Positions 11,636-25,300 of a stretch of 64,000 nt of DNA are shown in pieces. The notes beneath the pieces were generated by a model that was not told the origin of the DNA, did no database searches, and saw only the letters and a list, made by a program, of their open reading frames with translations. The position numbers were made by a program, and so were the translations under genes. Positions within the stretch are counted from its first letter, which is position 1. Every line of letters begins with the position of its first letter. The DNA is from Loripinus fragilis (taxonomy: Eukaryota > Mollusca > Bivalvia > Lucinida > Lucinidae): positions 67,978,223-68,042,222 of the forward strand of contig OZ026524.1 of the NCBI GenBank assembly GCA_964019695.1, in the 5' to 3' direction.

Positions 11636-11868
11636 AGGTTATAAAACATTTTTCAAACTCAACTCAACTGAGCAAAAAATTTCAAATGCTCATGAAAACT
11701 AAAACACCTACAAATGAAGAAGTTTCTTGCTATAAATCTCTCAGATGTTGCTTTTATCATGCTTATAAATGTTAAAATGCCAACAATTGTTGGCATTTCA
11801 ACATTTATGAGCAAGATAAATTTCGTGCTCAGCTGAGTTGAGCCTGGAAAGTTTTATAACCTCTGGGC
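11636..11868. mobile_element. foldback MITE, GAGGTTATAAAAC family
   Basis: The arms GAGGTTATAAAACATTTTTC and CAACTCAACTGAGCA are mirrored by TGCTCAGCTGAGTTGAG and GTTTTATAACCTC. The centre is the palindrome GCCAACAATTGTTGGC. Related copies at 28482-28730 and 32460-32674. Confidence 0.65.
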
Positions 11869-12150
11869 CAAACCTACTTGCCCAGCGTAAAATTAGCTAT
11901 AATCATTTAATGAACACCTACATACGTTCTTGATTTGAAATGAACAATTGTAATTGCTGAATCAAGCCTTTAGTTTAGAGTGTGTAACAAAAAAATATTT
12001 TTGTTATTTCTCAAACACAATGAACGTTGTGGGTACTCAAAAGAACTGTCTCATTGTCTCAATGAGACAATGCTTTTAAGCAAGAAAAATATATGTTATT
12101 ACTGATTGGTAAGAAAATATTTACGATTTTACGCTCAAAATTTTATTAAA

Positions 12151-12389
12151 CCCTTAAAGCGCCAAGAAATAAATGCATCTGATATGTCGTCTGCTGAAGT
12201 CGTCTGCTGCAAATAATTACCTAACATTACTGACGAATTAAGTATAGAAGCAAACAGTGTGGACCCAGATCATACTGCTCCTATAGGAGCAGTCAGATCT
12301 GGGTCCACACTGTTTGCCATAGAGGCTTCTTAAGCATTTCAGCAGACGAGAAAAGCAGACGACTTTTGTTGCGATTGGCATATTAAGGG
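12151..12389. mobile_element. piggyBac-like MITE, CCCTTAAAGCGCC family
   Basis: Begins CCCTTAAAGCGCCAAG and ends ATTAAGGG. The left flank has a shifted TTAA and the right flank a mutated TTCA. The central stem GTGGACCCAGATC is mirrored around CTCCTATAGGAG. The same family lies at 34382 (opposite orientation), 41569 and 24022. Confidence 0.7.
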
Positions 12390-12709
12390 TTCAACCTGTG
12401 AGAACTTTATTTGTTTCTCCTCAACAAGTCACTTTTGTTTGCATTGTTGACATCGACTGACCACCTGTCAGCAGCAATATCACTGCATCAAAAATGACAG
12501 AAACTTTGTCCCCCTTTTTCCAGATTTTAAAAAAGTTTAGTCTGCCCAAAAAATTAATGAATGTTCAGTAACCTGAAATAGAACTATTTTTTTTATTGGC
12601 CTAACTGGGAAAAATAAATATGAACACAGCGTTCTGAAATACATTTAATAACAGTTTTATATCAAACCACTTTAAGCTCAGTATTGAGTAACAAGAGCCA
12701 ATATATCTA

Positions 12710-12951
12710 TGGGTGAAAGTTCAAAATTTTCAAAATCACAAACTTTCAAAAATCAGACCTTAAAACTTGCAGTATGCCCACTTAATATTCACAGTTTCGA
12801 GTTAAAATGGTCAATTGTCTTTAGACAGACTGAAAATTAATCAGAGAAGATATTATTATCTCTCTAATTCAGCATTTTGAGGCTGACTTTCTGTGGAAAG
12901 TCCACCTCAAAATCCTGAATTCAGGAATAATCTTGCAAACTTTCACCCATG
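12710..12951. mobile_element. hAT-like MITE, TGGGTGAAAG family (copy 1)
   Basis: Terminal TGGGTGAAAG at 12710 and CTTTCACCCA ending near 12950, with TATATCTA on both sides (12702-12709 and 12952-12959). An 8 bp duplication is typical of hAT elements. Second copy at 23110-23351; degraded third copy at 30460-30721. Confidence 0.65.
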
Positions 12952-13145
12952 TATATCTAGGTGACTGACCAAGCCTCATGTGAGGCTTTACTGTTTACAG
13001 AATCATGGGTGTAGATTAAGGCCAGACCAGGCCAAAAATTAGATATCTATCCATACTTCCAGATCAGGATATTTTTGCTCAAAAGAATCGTCTAATTGAG
13101 ACAGTTCTTTTGAGAATCCACACATGTTTAGGTTGAGAATATTTT

Positions 13146-13326
13146 TTGTTTGAGGTTTTACATCCTGGTCAACAGCTATGGCCACACTTTTTCCGGGGCA
13201 AGCTTGACTAAGCAGTTAACCAGATATTGTGCACATACTTTTGCATGTAACTAGGAGAAAGGGCCTGGATCAAACTCATGACCACTGGGTCTGCAGTCAG
13301 ACTCGCTACCAACTACGCCATGGGGC
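13146..13326 (-). mobile_element. tRNA-type SINE, family 2
   Basis: On the minus strand a tRNA-like head (TGGCGTAGTTGGTAGCGAGT as box A region, then GTCATGAGTTTGATCC as box B region) is followed by a body shared with 47118-47394. It lies 0.2 kb past the NUFIP1 stop and may be in its 3' UTR. Confidence 0.55.
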
Positions 13327-13530
13327 ATGGTTAGTTGAGAAATGAGAAAAGGAATTCTCAATTACACACACTTATCTGGAGGCTTGGAATACTTAGGTGA
13401 CCAACCAAGCGCCTCAGTGGAGCCTTTTCTGTTTACACACAAATGGAAGGTGATAAAGGCCTGAGCATTAAGGAGATATTTATCCCCACTAGGTAGCTAA
13501 AAAGACTTAATTCCAACCGAGTCCAGCAAT

Positions 13531-13632
13531 TCAACTAGATGATTTTCCAACACCAAAGAAGTTTTTCTTGACAATATAATGAACACATTGCAATATCTTG
13601 TTTCTTTCTTGTCGAATCTCCTTTGCCAATAA
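13531..13632 (-). CDS. NUFIP1: NUFIP1 terminal exon: ZNHIT3-binding helices and stop
   Basis: 102 nt: LLAKEIRQERNKILQCVHYI, then VKKNFFGVGKSSS and TGA. Acceptor TTTCTTTTCATTGCAG. Joined to SLLEK of the previous exon it reproduces the conserved LLE-x-LLA-x-[DE]IR-x-ERN-x-ILQC-x-x-Y-x-[IV] C-terminus of NUFIP1. Confidence 0.93.
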   Translation of the reverse strand, partial: LLAKEIRQERNKILQCVHYIVKKNFFGVGKSSS

Positions 13633-15912
13633 CTGCAATGAAAAGAAATAGAGGATCTTACATGAGTGCTCATGTTTAATTGAATTTATTAAAGGAGTTG
13701 AGGAAAAGAGATAAAATGTGAGGCTTGTTGAGCATTATATCTCTTTTTCGCAACGAGTTTAATAAATTCAATAACACAGGAGCACCAATGTTAGATTCTA
13801 TTTATCATATAACAAAAAATTACTCTGAAATCTTATTTCTGGCATATAAAAAGATAAGATTTTGTCATTATGTACGCAACGTTATTTTCAACGTCATAAC
13901 GTTTTCGGAAAATCTGTAAACCACTAGTGGTTGATCGATTTTATTGTATGGCATTATTTCACTGCCAGATGCAACGTCATGTGATATGAAGAAAAATAAG
14001 ATAATCATAATAGCAAACAAACCATCTATCCTCCACAGTACAGGCTGAGACTATAAATACAATTTTTCAGCGTATGATTGTAAATTTGTCCTTACCCATC
14101 ATTTTTGGGGACGGATGCTGGCATCCGGACTCAATTTTAACACTTACAGTTTTTCAGTCACGTCAAGTTTTCACCCTTGCCAGGCCATACATTAAATATA
14201 TGCTATACTCCTTGCAAATTTTCAGACATATAAGTTGCATGGTTTCAAAATTAATAATTTAATTAGATGCATGATAAACAGTCGTATAGATCCGGATTAG
14301 TTTGTTCCTGAGAAGCCAACTGATCCGGATCTACAATGTTTTCCAGAACGGGGTATATCCGGATTCCACGGGATAAAGGCTTAATACAAACCGAACAACT
14401 TTCTGGAAAATATTACGCGTAAAAAGTAGTTCTTTTTTATTGTTTTTTTTATTGTTTGTTATGCTTTGCAGTTTAGAAACTTCAGTTTGAGTATCGAAGC
14501 AATGATTTATTGCCAAATGCTAATTCAAATACAAATATATTTAAAAAATAATACCTTGCGCAGTAATATAATAATGATAGGCATATCGTAAAAGACATCG
14601 TGGACTTGCCATTGTAGTCTGCTTTCATTGACAACAAACAAACAAGTCGGCGTGTTTTTTACGCGGCTATGTATGTAAATAATATAACATTCATATAAAT
14701 CAAGAATTATCTCAGTTGACCCCAGAAGGTCGCTTGGATATTTGGGATTGATAATCTTACCGGCATGAGTTCATTTGAAGTTTTACTTTATGCCTATCCC
14801 GCCAAAACGATCACGTGATATATACATTTGCGAAAAGACGCTATCTGTTAGACTGGTCTCCCTTTAATAGTATTGCGTCTATTTATAGCATACACTCTGG
14901 CGCAGTATTGGAATTTTGAGTCCATCCGCGGTATTAAATAAAAGGGCATTTGCTACCGGGCCCGTCATGAGCCACTATCGGCCGACGAACCCTCAAAACG
15001 AACCACAATCCGCGGATGACGGTTTCATTGATGGATTCAAGGGGGAGGCCCCCCCCCACTAAAATCGCCAAATCAAAGTTTTTAATATGATTTTAACAGC
15101 AGCTATTGTTTTTTTTTGTTGCTGATTGTTTTCAATTTTAAATAGTCTGGGTTTTTTCTTGCATCTAAATTCAAAGATGCCACATCGGCGGCGCCCTGCT
15201 AAACTGTAGCCTACCATATCTTTCGGTTCCGTTTTGAGAATGACGTCTACTGGAGTCCTCGGATCAGAGCAGTCTGATCTGGGTCCGCAATGATTGCAAC
15301 AAGGACGTTTAATGGTCTAGCAGAGTACAGTATATAGGGATTATGAATCTAAAAATCGGCTTATATGCCTTCTGCGCCCAGCAGATGTTAATGGATAGAA
15401 ACACATGTGTGATCCCTATAATAAAGGATATATGCATGTCAAAATGTGGTTGAAACGTTTTGAAAACACTGCGATATGATTCTGTGCTATCTCCTCTTTT
15501 TCTTTTCTTTAATCTTATTAAAACCGTCGCTAAATTCATGCGGACTGAGTCAGTAAAATGTCCAGCGCATGCGGTATTCGCCAAGTCGAGAGCCAGGCAC
15601 GTGCATATTATGTCACTCAATTTACTTACAAGTCAGAAAAGCCTACTGATTTAAACTATTCGATAAGCCGGGTCTCCTATGTTCACTCGTCTCGGACTAC
15701 CGATGAATCACTGCACTATTTCGTTCTTCTTTCAGAAAACCAAAACGCTTTCGCTCGCTCTGCCGACTTCGAATTCCAGTTTATTTTGTACTAACTCAAG
15801 AATTGAAACCGCTAGACATCTTGTACAATCAGATTTTTTGCAACGATCTACACAATACTTTGAAATACGTAGACGAGTTCCCAGAGTAAAAAAACTGACG
15901 AAAATCAAGAAG

Positions 15913-15981
<69 letters not shown>

Positions 15982-16030
15982 CTCTACTTGTCGATCCGCC
16001 GATGCAATGTTTACTTTGACGTGCCTGCAC

Positions 16031-16077
<47 letters not shown>

Positions 16078-16334
16078 TACATTTGCAAACACGGTTTGGA
16101 TCCAGATCAGACCCGAATGGTATTTAGGATAGAATGTTTCGTCAATTTAAAAATGTGTGCATGCGATAGAAAGTACGCAAAGCGTTAATACTGTGGAATG
16201 TCCGATTTTGCCGTAAAAAAGCCGATTAGAATTTTGGGTCCTCATCGGAAGCTGATTGACTGACCCAAACATTGTGTTTCGATATTCTAAGAAAACAAGC
16301 CAAAACAAAAGATTCGTGCGCAAACACCGTGCAG

Positions 16335-16397
<63 letters not shown>

Positions 16398-19300
16398 TTT
16401 ACGACCTGCTATCAAAGTTTGCAAACAGTTTGAATCCAGAAGATCGTCCGATGTGCCTGATCAGGGGCAAACAAGCATACCAAGAGATCTAATCTAGACC
16501 GACTTTGCGTCCGATGATCACGGAACATTTCAGACAAGTACCTTCTTTCAGATGCATGCCATGGGCGAATCCAGAGGGGGGACAGGGGGTCCGGACCCCC
16601 TGAAAAATCACAAAATATAGGGTTTCCTAGCAATATTGATCCGGATCCCCTAAAAATCACAAAGCTACCAAGCCAGCATTCAACGGTGGGCCATTAACTC
16701 GCCAGCAAAACGCCATTCCAAAGGCGTTTCGCTGATGGGCCGATGGTTGTCAATTTTAAGTGGCATTTCGGTCCTCTCTGACAAAATGTTCTGGATCCAT
16801 GCATGCATACAGTGCGTGTGAACCGGCTCGATTGAAATTAAACTGTCGACGGACATAATTTCATGATATTTTGGTACTTACAACGTGCGACAAAGACTCA
16901 GACTAGCCTGCGCAATGGTGCATTCTCAATTCAGCATTGATGGCTACGGTATGTCAAGCATGCAAATGGATTAATTTTGTGTCTCACGACTGAAACCACA
17001 ACTTGGAAAAGGGCCCTTTTGTATATAAGTTTGTAAAAGCAAACTAACTGAACAAATTTACTCAGTTGTTTAACGCTGTGGTTTGCATGGCTTTTTTTTT
17101 AAAGTAATAATATCTACTGTTACTTGCAAATGTTCAATTTTGACAACCAGGCAGCGTATGACCTAAGTCCTTCTCGGTGAACATTAGAAACGATGTCGTT
17201 ACGTAAACGGATCCCCAATTAAAATTGAATTCCGTCAGGTAAACAATTCGCCAATGAAGGGTTTTAAACATATTTGAACACGCTGCAGGTAGCCTGCACT
17301 GTTTTCCGTCGACAGATGCAAAGACGCCCTACCAATAACATACATGAACTTTGTCACGTTGGTGTAGAAAAGTCCGTGCTTGCCTTTGATCTTATCTGAA
17401 AGCATGTATCGCACAATTAGCAGACAAAAAGTATAGTCTTGCGCTTGGCATGCGGAAAAGAACGTCACGTGCCAGATTACCCATTTAAGTAGAAAGGAAC
17501 CTTCCAAATGTCGCTACCGCTCACGCGCTGTACGGTATGAGTCAACCGAGCATAAACGGACGTCGATTTTCCGCCGAAAATAACTCGTGTTCGTAATTTT
17601 AGAAATTCACTTTTCCAAAAAAGGTCAGTGTTCGATTTTTTAGAATGTTTTGAAAATTATTTTCGGCGATAATTTTAGGTGTTCGTAATTTTAGAGTGTT
17701 CGAAATTTTAGAACATTTAACGTACATTGCAGTAGACATGTGCCGGAAGCACGCCAGGCCTACTTCTTCGAGGCCCGAAATTCAAGTCAAGCTGGAACTT
17801 TTTTTCTCTGGAGCCAGAACGGTATTAGGACTATCCCATCTGAAGTCAGTGCCGCTTTTAAAACCATTAAATCACATTTAAGGTTCTTCCTTTTCCTTGT
17901 TTTCAGACTTGTCTTCAAAGGCAACATTAAAAAAACAAATAAAAAACCCAAAAAACAGCAAAACTTTAAAGGCTTAAATGGGCCCTAGAATGCACCAAAT
18001 TGTACAATTTTTTTCAAAACATTTTCGTGGGAACCGGACCCCGGACCCCCACCCCCCCCCCTAGCATGGCATCGCGCTTTCTGCGCTCAATTGAAAATAC
18101 TTTATGTTTCAAATATTGCGCCCCCAACATGGAATCCTGGTCCGCCCCCTGAAGTTCTATCGTTACAGTGTCAAACATTTGGGATCCAGGCTTGGCTCGA
18201 CGTTTTGTTTAGTATGATATGGGTCCAATTATTATTTTGCAGGCTTCACCACAGGTATCATACCGAATTCTTGGCCGCAGATATTCTTCGACTAGTCTTT
18301 TCGCGGAGGGCTCACATTTGAAATAATAAAAACTTATTTACGAACACTTGTCAGGGTCGATTAAAGGCATATATATATTCTTGAATAGTCACTCTAATAC
18401 CAAATCATGGCTAAGGCATTACAGTACTTAAAATATGCGAGAAAAATGAACGAGTACTTGAAATCGGGATACTTTGGGATTGATTGACAATTACACATTT
18501 TTACAGAAATGGTTTCTATATTTTTTCGTTTTTGGTGAAACGACATTTACTTGTTTTACCTGTATGTTAATGATTTGGATTAAATAAGCGTCGATTGTTT
18601 ATGAGAAAGGGATTTCTGCCCCTACCCCATTCAACGGTTGCAAGTCTTAACCGCGGAGGTGTGTGACAAAATACTATAGCATCCGCGGGGTTTTGTTATC
18701 TGGCCGCTGGGCAGGGCTTTTTAGAACCGTTTTTTCACATATTAATTAAAGCGGCAGGAACTAACTATGGGCTCAAAGGCACTAACATTTTGATGGCCTG
18801 TTAGTTTCTACCAGCAGGGAAAGCCGATACTGGTTCTATTGCTAGTTTGACGCGAATCTGTACCACAGGGTGAAAGCATAATCCTAATCTTACCGCTTGT
18901 CGTCGTTGTTCATGGCCGCGGGGTTCTGCAATATGCTTTCCTGTCCATGGAAATCCTAAAACTCAAAACATCAGAATCATCTATGGCAAAAGATAGGTAG
19001 GTGGTATGCTGAAACCACTGGGTCATTTACGGTTAGATCAGAATGTAGCCAATGGGTTTTCGCTCTTTTTGTTTCTCTGTATTCTGATTTAGCCAAATTA
19101 TCTAGTTCTAGGGTAGTAAGATCGCCTGACCAAAGTGCCAAGGTTTGCAGCAAAATCTAGCTGTTTGTCTGTCTGCCCGTTAATCTGTCCATCCGTCTGT
19201 CTGTCTGCATTGGTTCTTCGTTCTTTTACTTATATGCTCGTTAAACCAGCTTACATGTGTCTAGTAGCTCAGGTGGTTGGAGGGCCTGTCCAATGTTCTG

Positions 19301-22300
19301 AAGGCTGTGAGCAGCATAATCTAGCAATCTGCCTGCCTGCATACTTGTCTGTCCACTTGCCACTGGCTGTCTGTCTCCCTGTATCGGTTCTTTGCGCTTT
19401 TGATTTTTTGTAGGCCTGTTTTGCTAGATTATCTAGTAGTTCAGGGGTTAAAGGTGCCTGACCCCATTGGGGTTACTTTTAATTTTTCTAAATACGTAGG
19501 CTTGGACCCAGGATCTACTCTTTATCCCAAAAAATATCAGGAATATCAGGCACTCCCCAAAAATATTTGAAATTTAGCAACCCCAAAAATGTTTTCCAAA
19601 TCTGTACCTTGACCATAAAAAAGCGCCAAATTGATAGAAATGACTCCACAAAACGTAAAAAAAATTCAGAATTTCATCATACTCCCAAACATATTTATTT
19701 ATCTGACCTTCTCGACCCCTCCCCCCCCCCTCCAAAAAATGCAATTCAAAATTTTGAACCTTCAAAAATGGGACGATCCTACTTATATATGATAATATCA
19801 AAGTACCACCTCACCCCTCGCCCCAGAAAGCTGGCCAGTGTTTCAGAGCAGTATGCAGCAAAATATAGCTGTCTGTCTGCTTGTTTCTCAGTCAATCAAC
19901 CAGTCAGCCCGACCAACTGCTTCGATTTCTTAGTGTAGACAGAGCCTCTTTGTAAAAGCGTATTCTTGTTACATAAAAGTATTTGCATGTCCTATTTTTT
20001 CTTCATACGTAGGGTCTGGCCCAGCATCTACCGTTCACCCCCAAAACATATCCGGAAATTCAAGGACCCCAAAAATATTTGAAAGGGGTAGGTGCATTAA
20101 GAGGCTATTTTGCCCCCCCCCCCCCCCCCCCCCTATGAGGTCAAAAAATAAAAGTTGCTCTTCACAAGTTTTTTCATATTAGTTCATTAGAACAATAGCC
20201 AAAGTGTAAAGGTCTGGTATTGATTCTACTTTTACGGTTGCTATGATAACAAAAAAGGCCGCCAAAATAGGCTGAAAATAGGATAATGACCGTTTTGGAG
20301 CAAATTTTAGACATGTAACAGAGAAATAAATAAAGAGCACAAGCAAATACCAAAAAAATATTTCAACATATGATGAGAATTATCATGGCACACAATATAC
20401 TAAAAGTTTTTTTGGGGGTATTTGCTTGTGCTTATATCTAATTCTTAAAAAATCGGTCTCCAAAAGCCTCAAATTTGGCCTAAAATGGCAATTTCTCTAT
20501 TTTAAGCCTATTTTGTCAGCCATTTTGGTTACCATAGCAACCGGTAAAAGTAAAATAAATGCCAGAATTTTACACTTGGGCTATTCATCTAAGAAATCAA
20601 TAAGGTGAAATTGGTGAAAAGCAACTTTCATCTTTTGGCTATAGAGGGGGCCAAAATAGCCCATTAATGCATGTACCCCTTTTAGCAACCACAGAAAATA
20701 TCCTTGACATAAAGAAAAGACCCTAAATGCATCATATCTCCAAAAATATTCATGTTTCTTGGGCTAGAGGTCAAAATCTAGGACATCTTGTTTTCTTTTT
20801 TTTGAATCATTTGTATTTGAACAACAGTGGCGAGTTCAACAATGTGAGCGTTTGCGGGCACACTTTCATGATCTTTATTAGTAATGTGTAAAGTCTGGCA
20901 TCAAGTACAACAAGAGCGCTCGCATTGTTGAACTCGCCATGTCTCTGTCACTGTTAACCTGAGGGTTCATTCCCCCACGGTGGAGCTAGAGGTCATAATA
21001 TAGGAAACCTTTCAAAAGAGCTATTCTGTTTTTCCAACCTATGCAGATATCTTTCCAAACATTTATAAGAAAACTTCCATATTTAGGCATTTGGTATCAT
21101 ATTCATGGAAGGCTTCCAGTCATCAGCTTCAGAGCCTTGCGTCAATACCTCAGGGTGGGGCTAGAGGTAAAAATGTAGGACATTTTTTTTCCTTTAAAGA
21201 AATATTTGTATTTTAAGAACATATACTATTTCATGTTCTGACTTTCTGTGACTTCAGGTCTTCGGTTCAGAACCTTTGTTTGTTTTGTTTGTTTGTTTGT
21301 TTGATTTGATTCTTTACGTCCCATCAATAATCTTTCAGTTATATAGGGACGGTTCTTCCTGGGTTGAACCAGTACTAAGCTAGGATAAATGTGTCTTGCT
21401 CAAGGACCACAACACAGTGACGCCTCAGAACCTTTGAGCAAAAGACTGCCAGAGCTCTAGCTAAGAAACTTCTTTTAACAGAATTTCCTCCTGAACCACT
21501 GACCCAAAAGCAAGTTAATGTCACAGATTTGTACCCAATGCTGTCTTCTACCAATTTTGCACAAAAAGGTTCCACTCCACTGAACAATGGATCTGCCAAA
21601 GCTCCAGATAAGAAATGTCTTTCAATGACTTCTCCTCCTGAACCAATGGTCCAAAATTAACAATAATTTCACAGAATTGTCCCTAACGATGCACTCTACC
21701 AAAATTATACAATTGGTTTGGCTCTGCCATTAAGAGACTTTATTCAAGCTTGCACATAATGTCTCTGGTGGCGATTAAGTAAAAGTAGGAAAACATATAC
21801 AAAAGTGGACAGAACTTTATCAAATCAGTTCTTGATCATCATTAATTTCTTTGAATATGTGGGTGGATTTGTCTTAGGTAAGATACTATGAAACACTTTC
21901 CCTAATCCTCAGAAGATCTTTAACCAACAGAAACCAAAAGAAAATCTGAAGAAAAAAAACATACCACGGTATTTGGGATCAAATTACACATGTTTAGTTG
22001 GGGTTGTGCCAAAGAAAGTTACAAACAACTATTGAGGGATTATTTTTAACACTGTAAGCTCTATAATAAAAGCATTTGAAGATAAAGTTTGATTATTTAC
22101 TTCTTAAGTTAGTTATTAATCAACTGATTTATTGCACTGTTCATATATTGAATACATTTATTAAAGGCTGGTTTTGTCCAATGAACAAATGACAATGTCG
22201 TCAGAAAGATTGCTTTCTCATTTCACTTTGTGGCAATATGTTTGACCCTACATCAGACACTTCCAGTTTCCATTTGCATGTTTTAGAAAAGGTATCTAAC

Positions 22301-25300
22301 TAACAACCTCCCTATTTGAACGCTTTAATGCAGCCGTCCCCATCAGTACTCTCAGTGCTTTGATTATCATATGTTTTGGGTGCTTGAAAGAAACAACTCA
22401 ATGAGAGATGGCTCTTTTGAGTACCCACAACACATGTTTTGGTTGAGAAATAAAATGATTTTTATACACACTCTTAACTAAAGGCCTGATACTCTGAGAT
22501 TTTGATACTTAACTCTTCCCTTGCGAGCAGTGACTTTCCTATGCCTAATTGGGGCTGAACATTGACCCCTTCCCAATTGAAAAATGAGCAAACACTTCCC
22601 AAAATGGTGTATATCATTCCCAATTTCTTTGTTATACATTCTGGCGAAAATTTAATGAAAATCCGAACAAATTACCAAAGTTTCAGATGCATCAAATTTC
22701 ATGAGTTTTTATGATGGGAAATTAAAGCAACAAATATGTTAGAGCTTGACACTGCTAATTCCTGATATGTAAATAGTGGTCTGGTAGTTTTAGACCACAT
22801 CAAGTTTTCCCAATTTTGATGGTCCAAATGTTTTTCCCCAAATTCAACATGCAAAGTTAACACATTGGGGAGTATGGCTGGACCAGATGAGCCTGCACAG
22901 TCTTGCCAGAGCCTTTGCTGCATAAAATAGCAAGTATGGGATTAAATGAACACCTACTAGTATACAAATCATGACCCTTATTTAAACAAACTTGGCAGAC
23001 TTCTCTTTGGTGATGCTACATAAAAAGTATAAGACAAGAAAAGTTTTTTCATGTTTTCTCTTTAGATAAACCTATTTAAACTGTGACCCTAGGGGTGGGG
23101 CCTTTGTCATGGGTGAAGTTCAAAATTTCAAAAAATCCTGAACTTTTGAAATTCAAATCTTAAAACTTGCTGTATGCCTACAAAGTGTTACCAATTTCAA
23201 GTTTAAATGGTCTATTGCCTAAAGATGAACTGAAAATAAATCAGAGAAGCTATAAAAATCTGTCTTATTCAGTATTTTGAGGCTGACTTTCAGTGGAAAG
23301 TCATCCTCAAAATCCTGAATATAGGAATAATCCTGAAAACTTTCACCCATGCTTTGTTTACCCCAGGGCTGTAATTTGAACAAACTTGGTAGACACTCGC
23401 TAGGTAATTCTACCTACCAAATATCAATGGTCTAGACAGGTAGTTCGTTTTTCCTTATATAAGCCTACTTAACACATGTGACCCCTGGGTCGGGCCATTT
23501 TCCGCCAAAGGTGCAAATTTGTATGAACTTGGTAGAGGTCTACTAAATGATGCTACACACCAAATACATATATTGGTTTCAGACAAGAAAATGTTTAATG
23601 TATTCATTTTGAGAATCTTTTTTTTAGCTCATATTGATTGCAGACAAGAAAATGTTTTAAGTTTTCATTCTGAGAATCTTATTTTAGCTCAGCTGACTTA
23701 AGTTATGCAAAGGCTACAACAGTTTGATAAGTTATCAAAGAGGATGATTTCTGCCAAGTTTGGTCAAACTCCAATCAGTTGTTTATGGAATGTTCTTTGA
23801 AGCAATTGTTGACGACAAAAGATGTACTATGGACATCGAACGGCCACAATAGGTATAATTAGACTTTTCGCTAACTGTAAAGGCGGCACCTCATGAATGC
23901 AAATTAGGACTGGTCAACCTTAGACATAGGTAAAAGCTGAAAATGAGGCGTGGTTTTATTCAAAAGTAACTGTATCATCTTGCGCCATTACCTCAGTATA
24001 GATGCAAAACACTTTATTTAGTCCTTAAAACGCCAGCAAAATAACTGCATCTGAAAAAGTCTATTTAACAAAAGCATAGAAGCAAACATTGTGGACCCAG
24101 ATCAGACTGCTCCTACAGGAGCAGTCTGATCTGGGTCCACACTGTTTGTCTATGAGGCTTCAAATACTTTAGTGGACCACAAAATACATGTGTACATACA
24201 TATTGTGATTATGCGCTTTAAGGGTTAATAAATATAAATTCAGTGTGTATACGGCTAGGATTTTCATGCAATGCAAACACGTTTGGGCGGCCCAAATTAC
24301 TTATTTATTCTTCACAAAATAATAAATAGAACCTGATTTCCCTTGTTTGGCAGATGAAATAGCCGAACCACACCCAGATATGAATATTAAAGTTGTTGCC
24401 TTTACAGTAAGCAAAAAGTCTATTGATATATCTTTAAAAACTGTAACATTTTACAAACCTTCTCTAATAAAGACTTGTTAATATGTTGGGGGTGGGGGCC
24501 TTTCCCTTGCTGTTGCTTCTTTTTTCTTTTCTTTTTATTCTTCTTGCTTGGAAACTGGTTCTGATTGCTTTCACTCGGTTTATTTTCACCAATTTCCTGC
24601 GGCTCCCCTTCTGCTACCGGATTGTTTTGTTTAACCAGACTGGTTCCCAGTCTGCTTTCCTCAGCACCTGTACGAGGACAATGCAAATTTACCCAAACTA
24701 GCCATTGTCCTGTTAACCCTTTAAGCGCCAATCACAACTGCAGCAGATGACAAATTTTGCGAAACCTTTCCCAATTTTCGAAAAAAATAAGGTAATGATA
24801 TTTCATGAGAATCTTCTGCCAGCAAACGATTCTCATGAAATATCATGCCTTATTTGTTATTTTTGAAAAAGCGGCAAAATTTGAAATTGTCGTCTGCTGC
24901 AAATTATATGTGGCACTCTAAGGGTTAACACTTTGTATCCTGATGTATATTCCAATGCATATACATACTATACTATAAGTACAATAAAAATCTGTGTAAA
25001 ACGGCCACTCTCAAAAACACAGAAAATTGGTTTAATGGCTTAATGCTGGTCAAAAGTAGTGCAGAATCCTCCAAGGGGATACTTTCCACCTTCATTAAGT
25101 TACCATTTGTCATTAAGATCTTTGTTTTATCTATTTTTGAGTGGCCGTTTTACACAGATTTTACTGTATCAGATTGCCCATTGTGCACTTTAAGGGGTCT
25201 TAGGTAGATTTTACTGAATGACAATGTATTTCTGTCCCTGAAAAATTTTTTTCTATCTTAGCAAACAGTGCAGACCCTGATGAAATGCAGCATTATGCTA

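Noticed and set aside
15679..16188. 169-codon plus-strand frame and its minus-strand counterparts
   Set aside because: They run through the (AC)n and (CT)n microsatellites, giving poly His-Thr and Ser-Leu; no other coding evidence.
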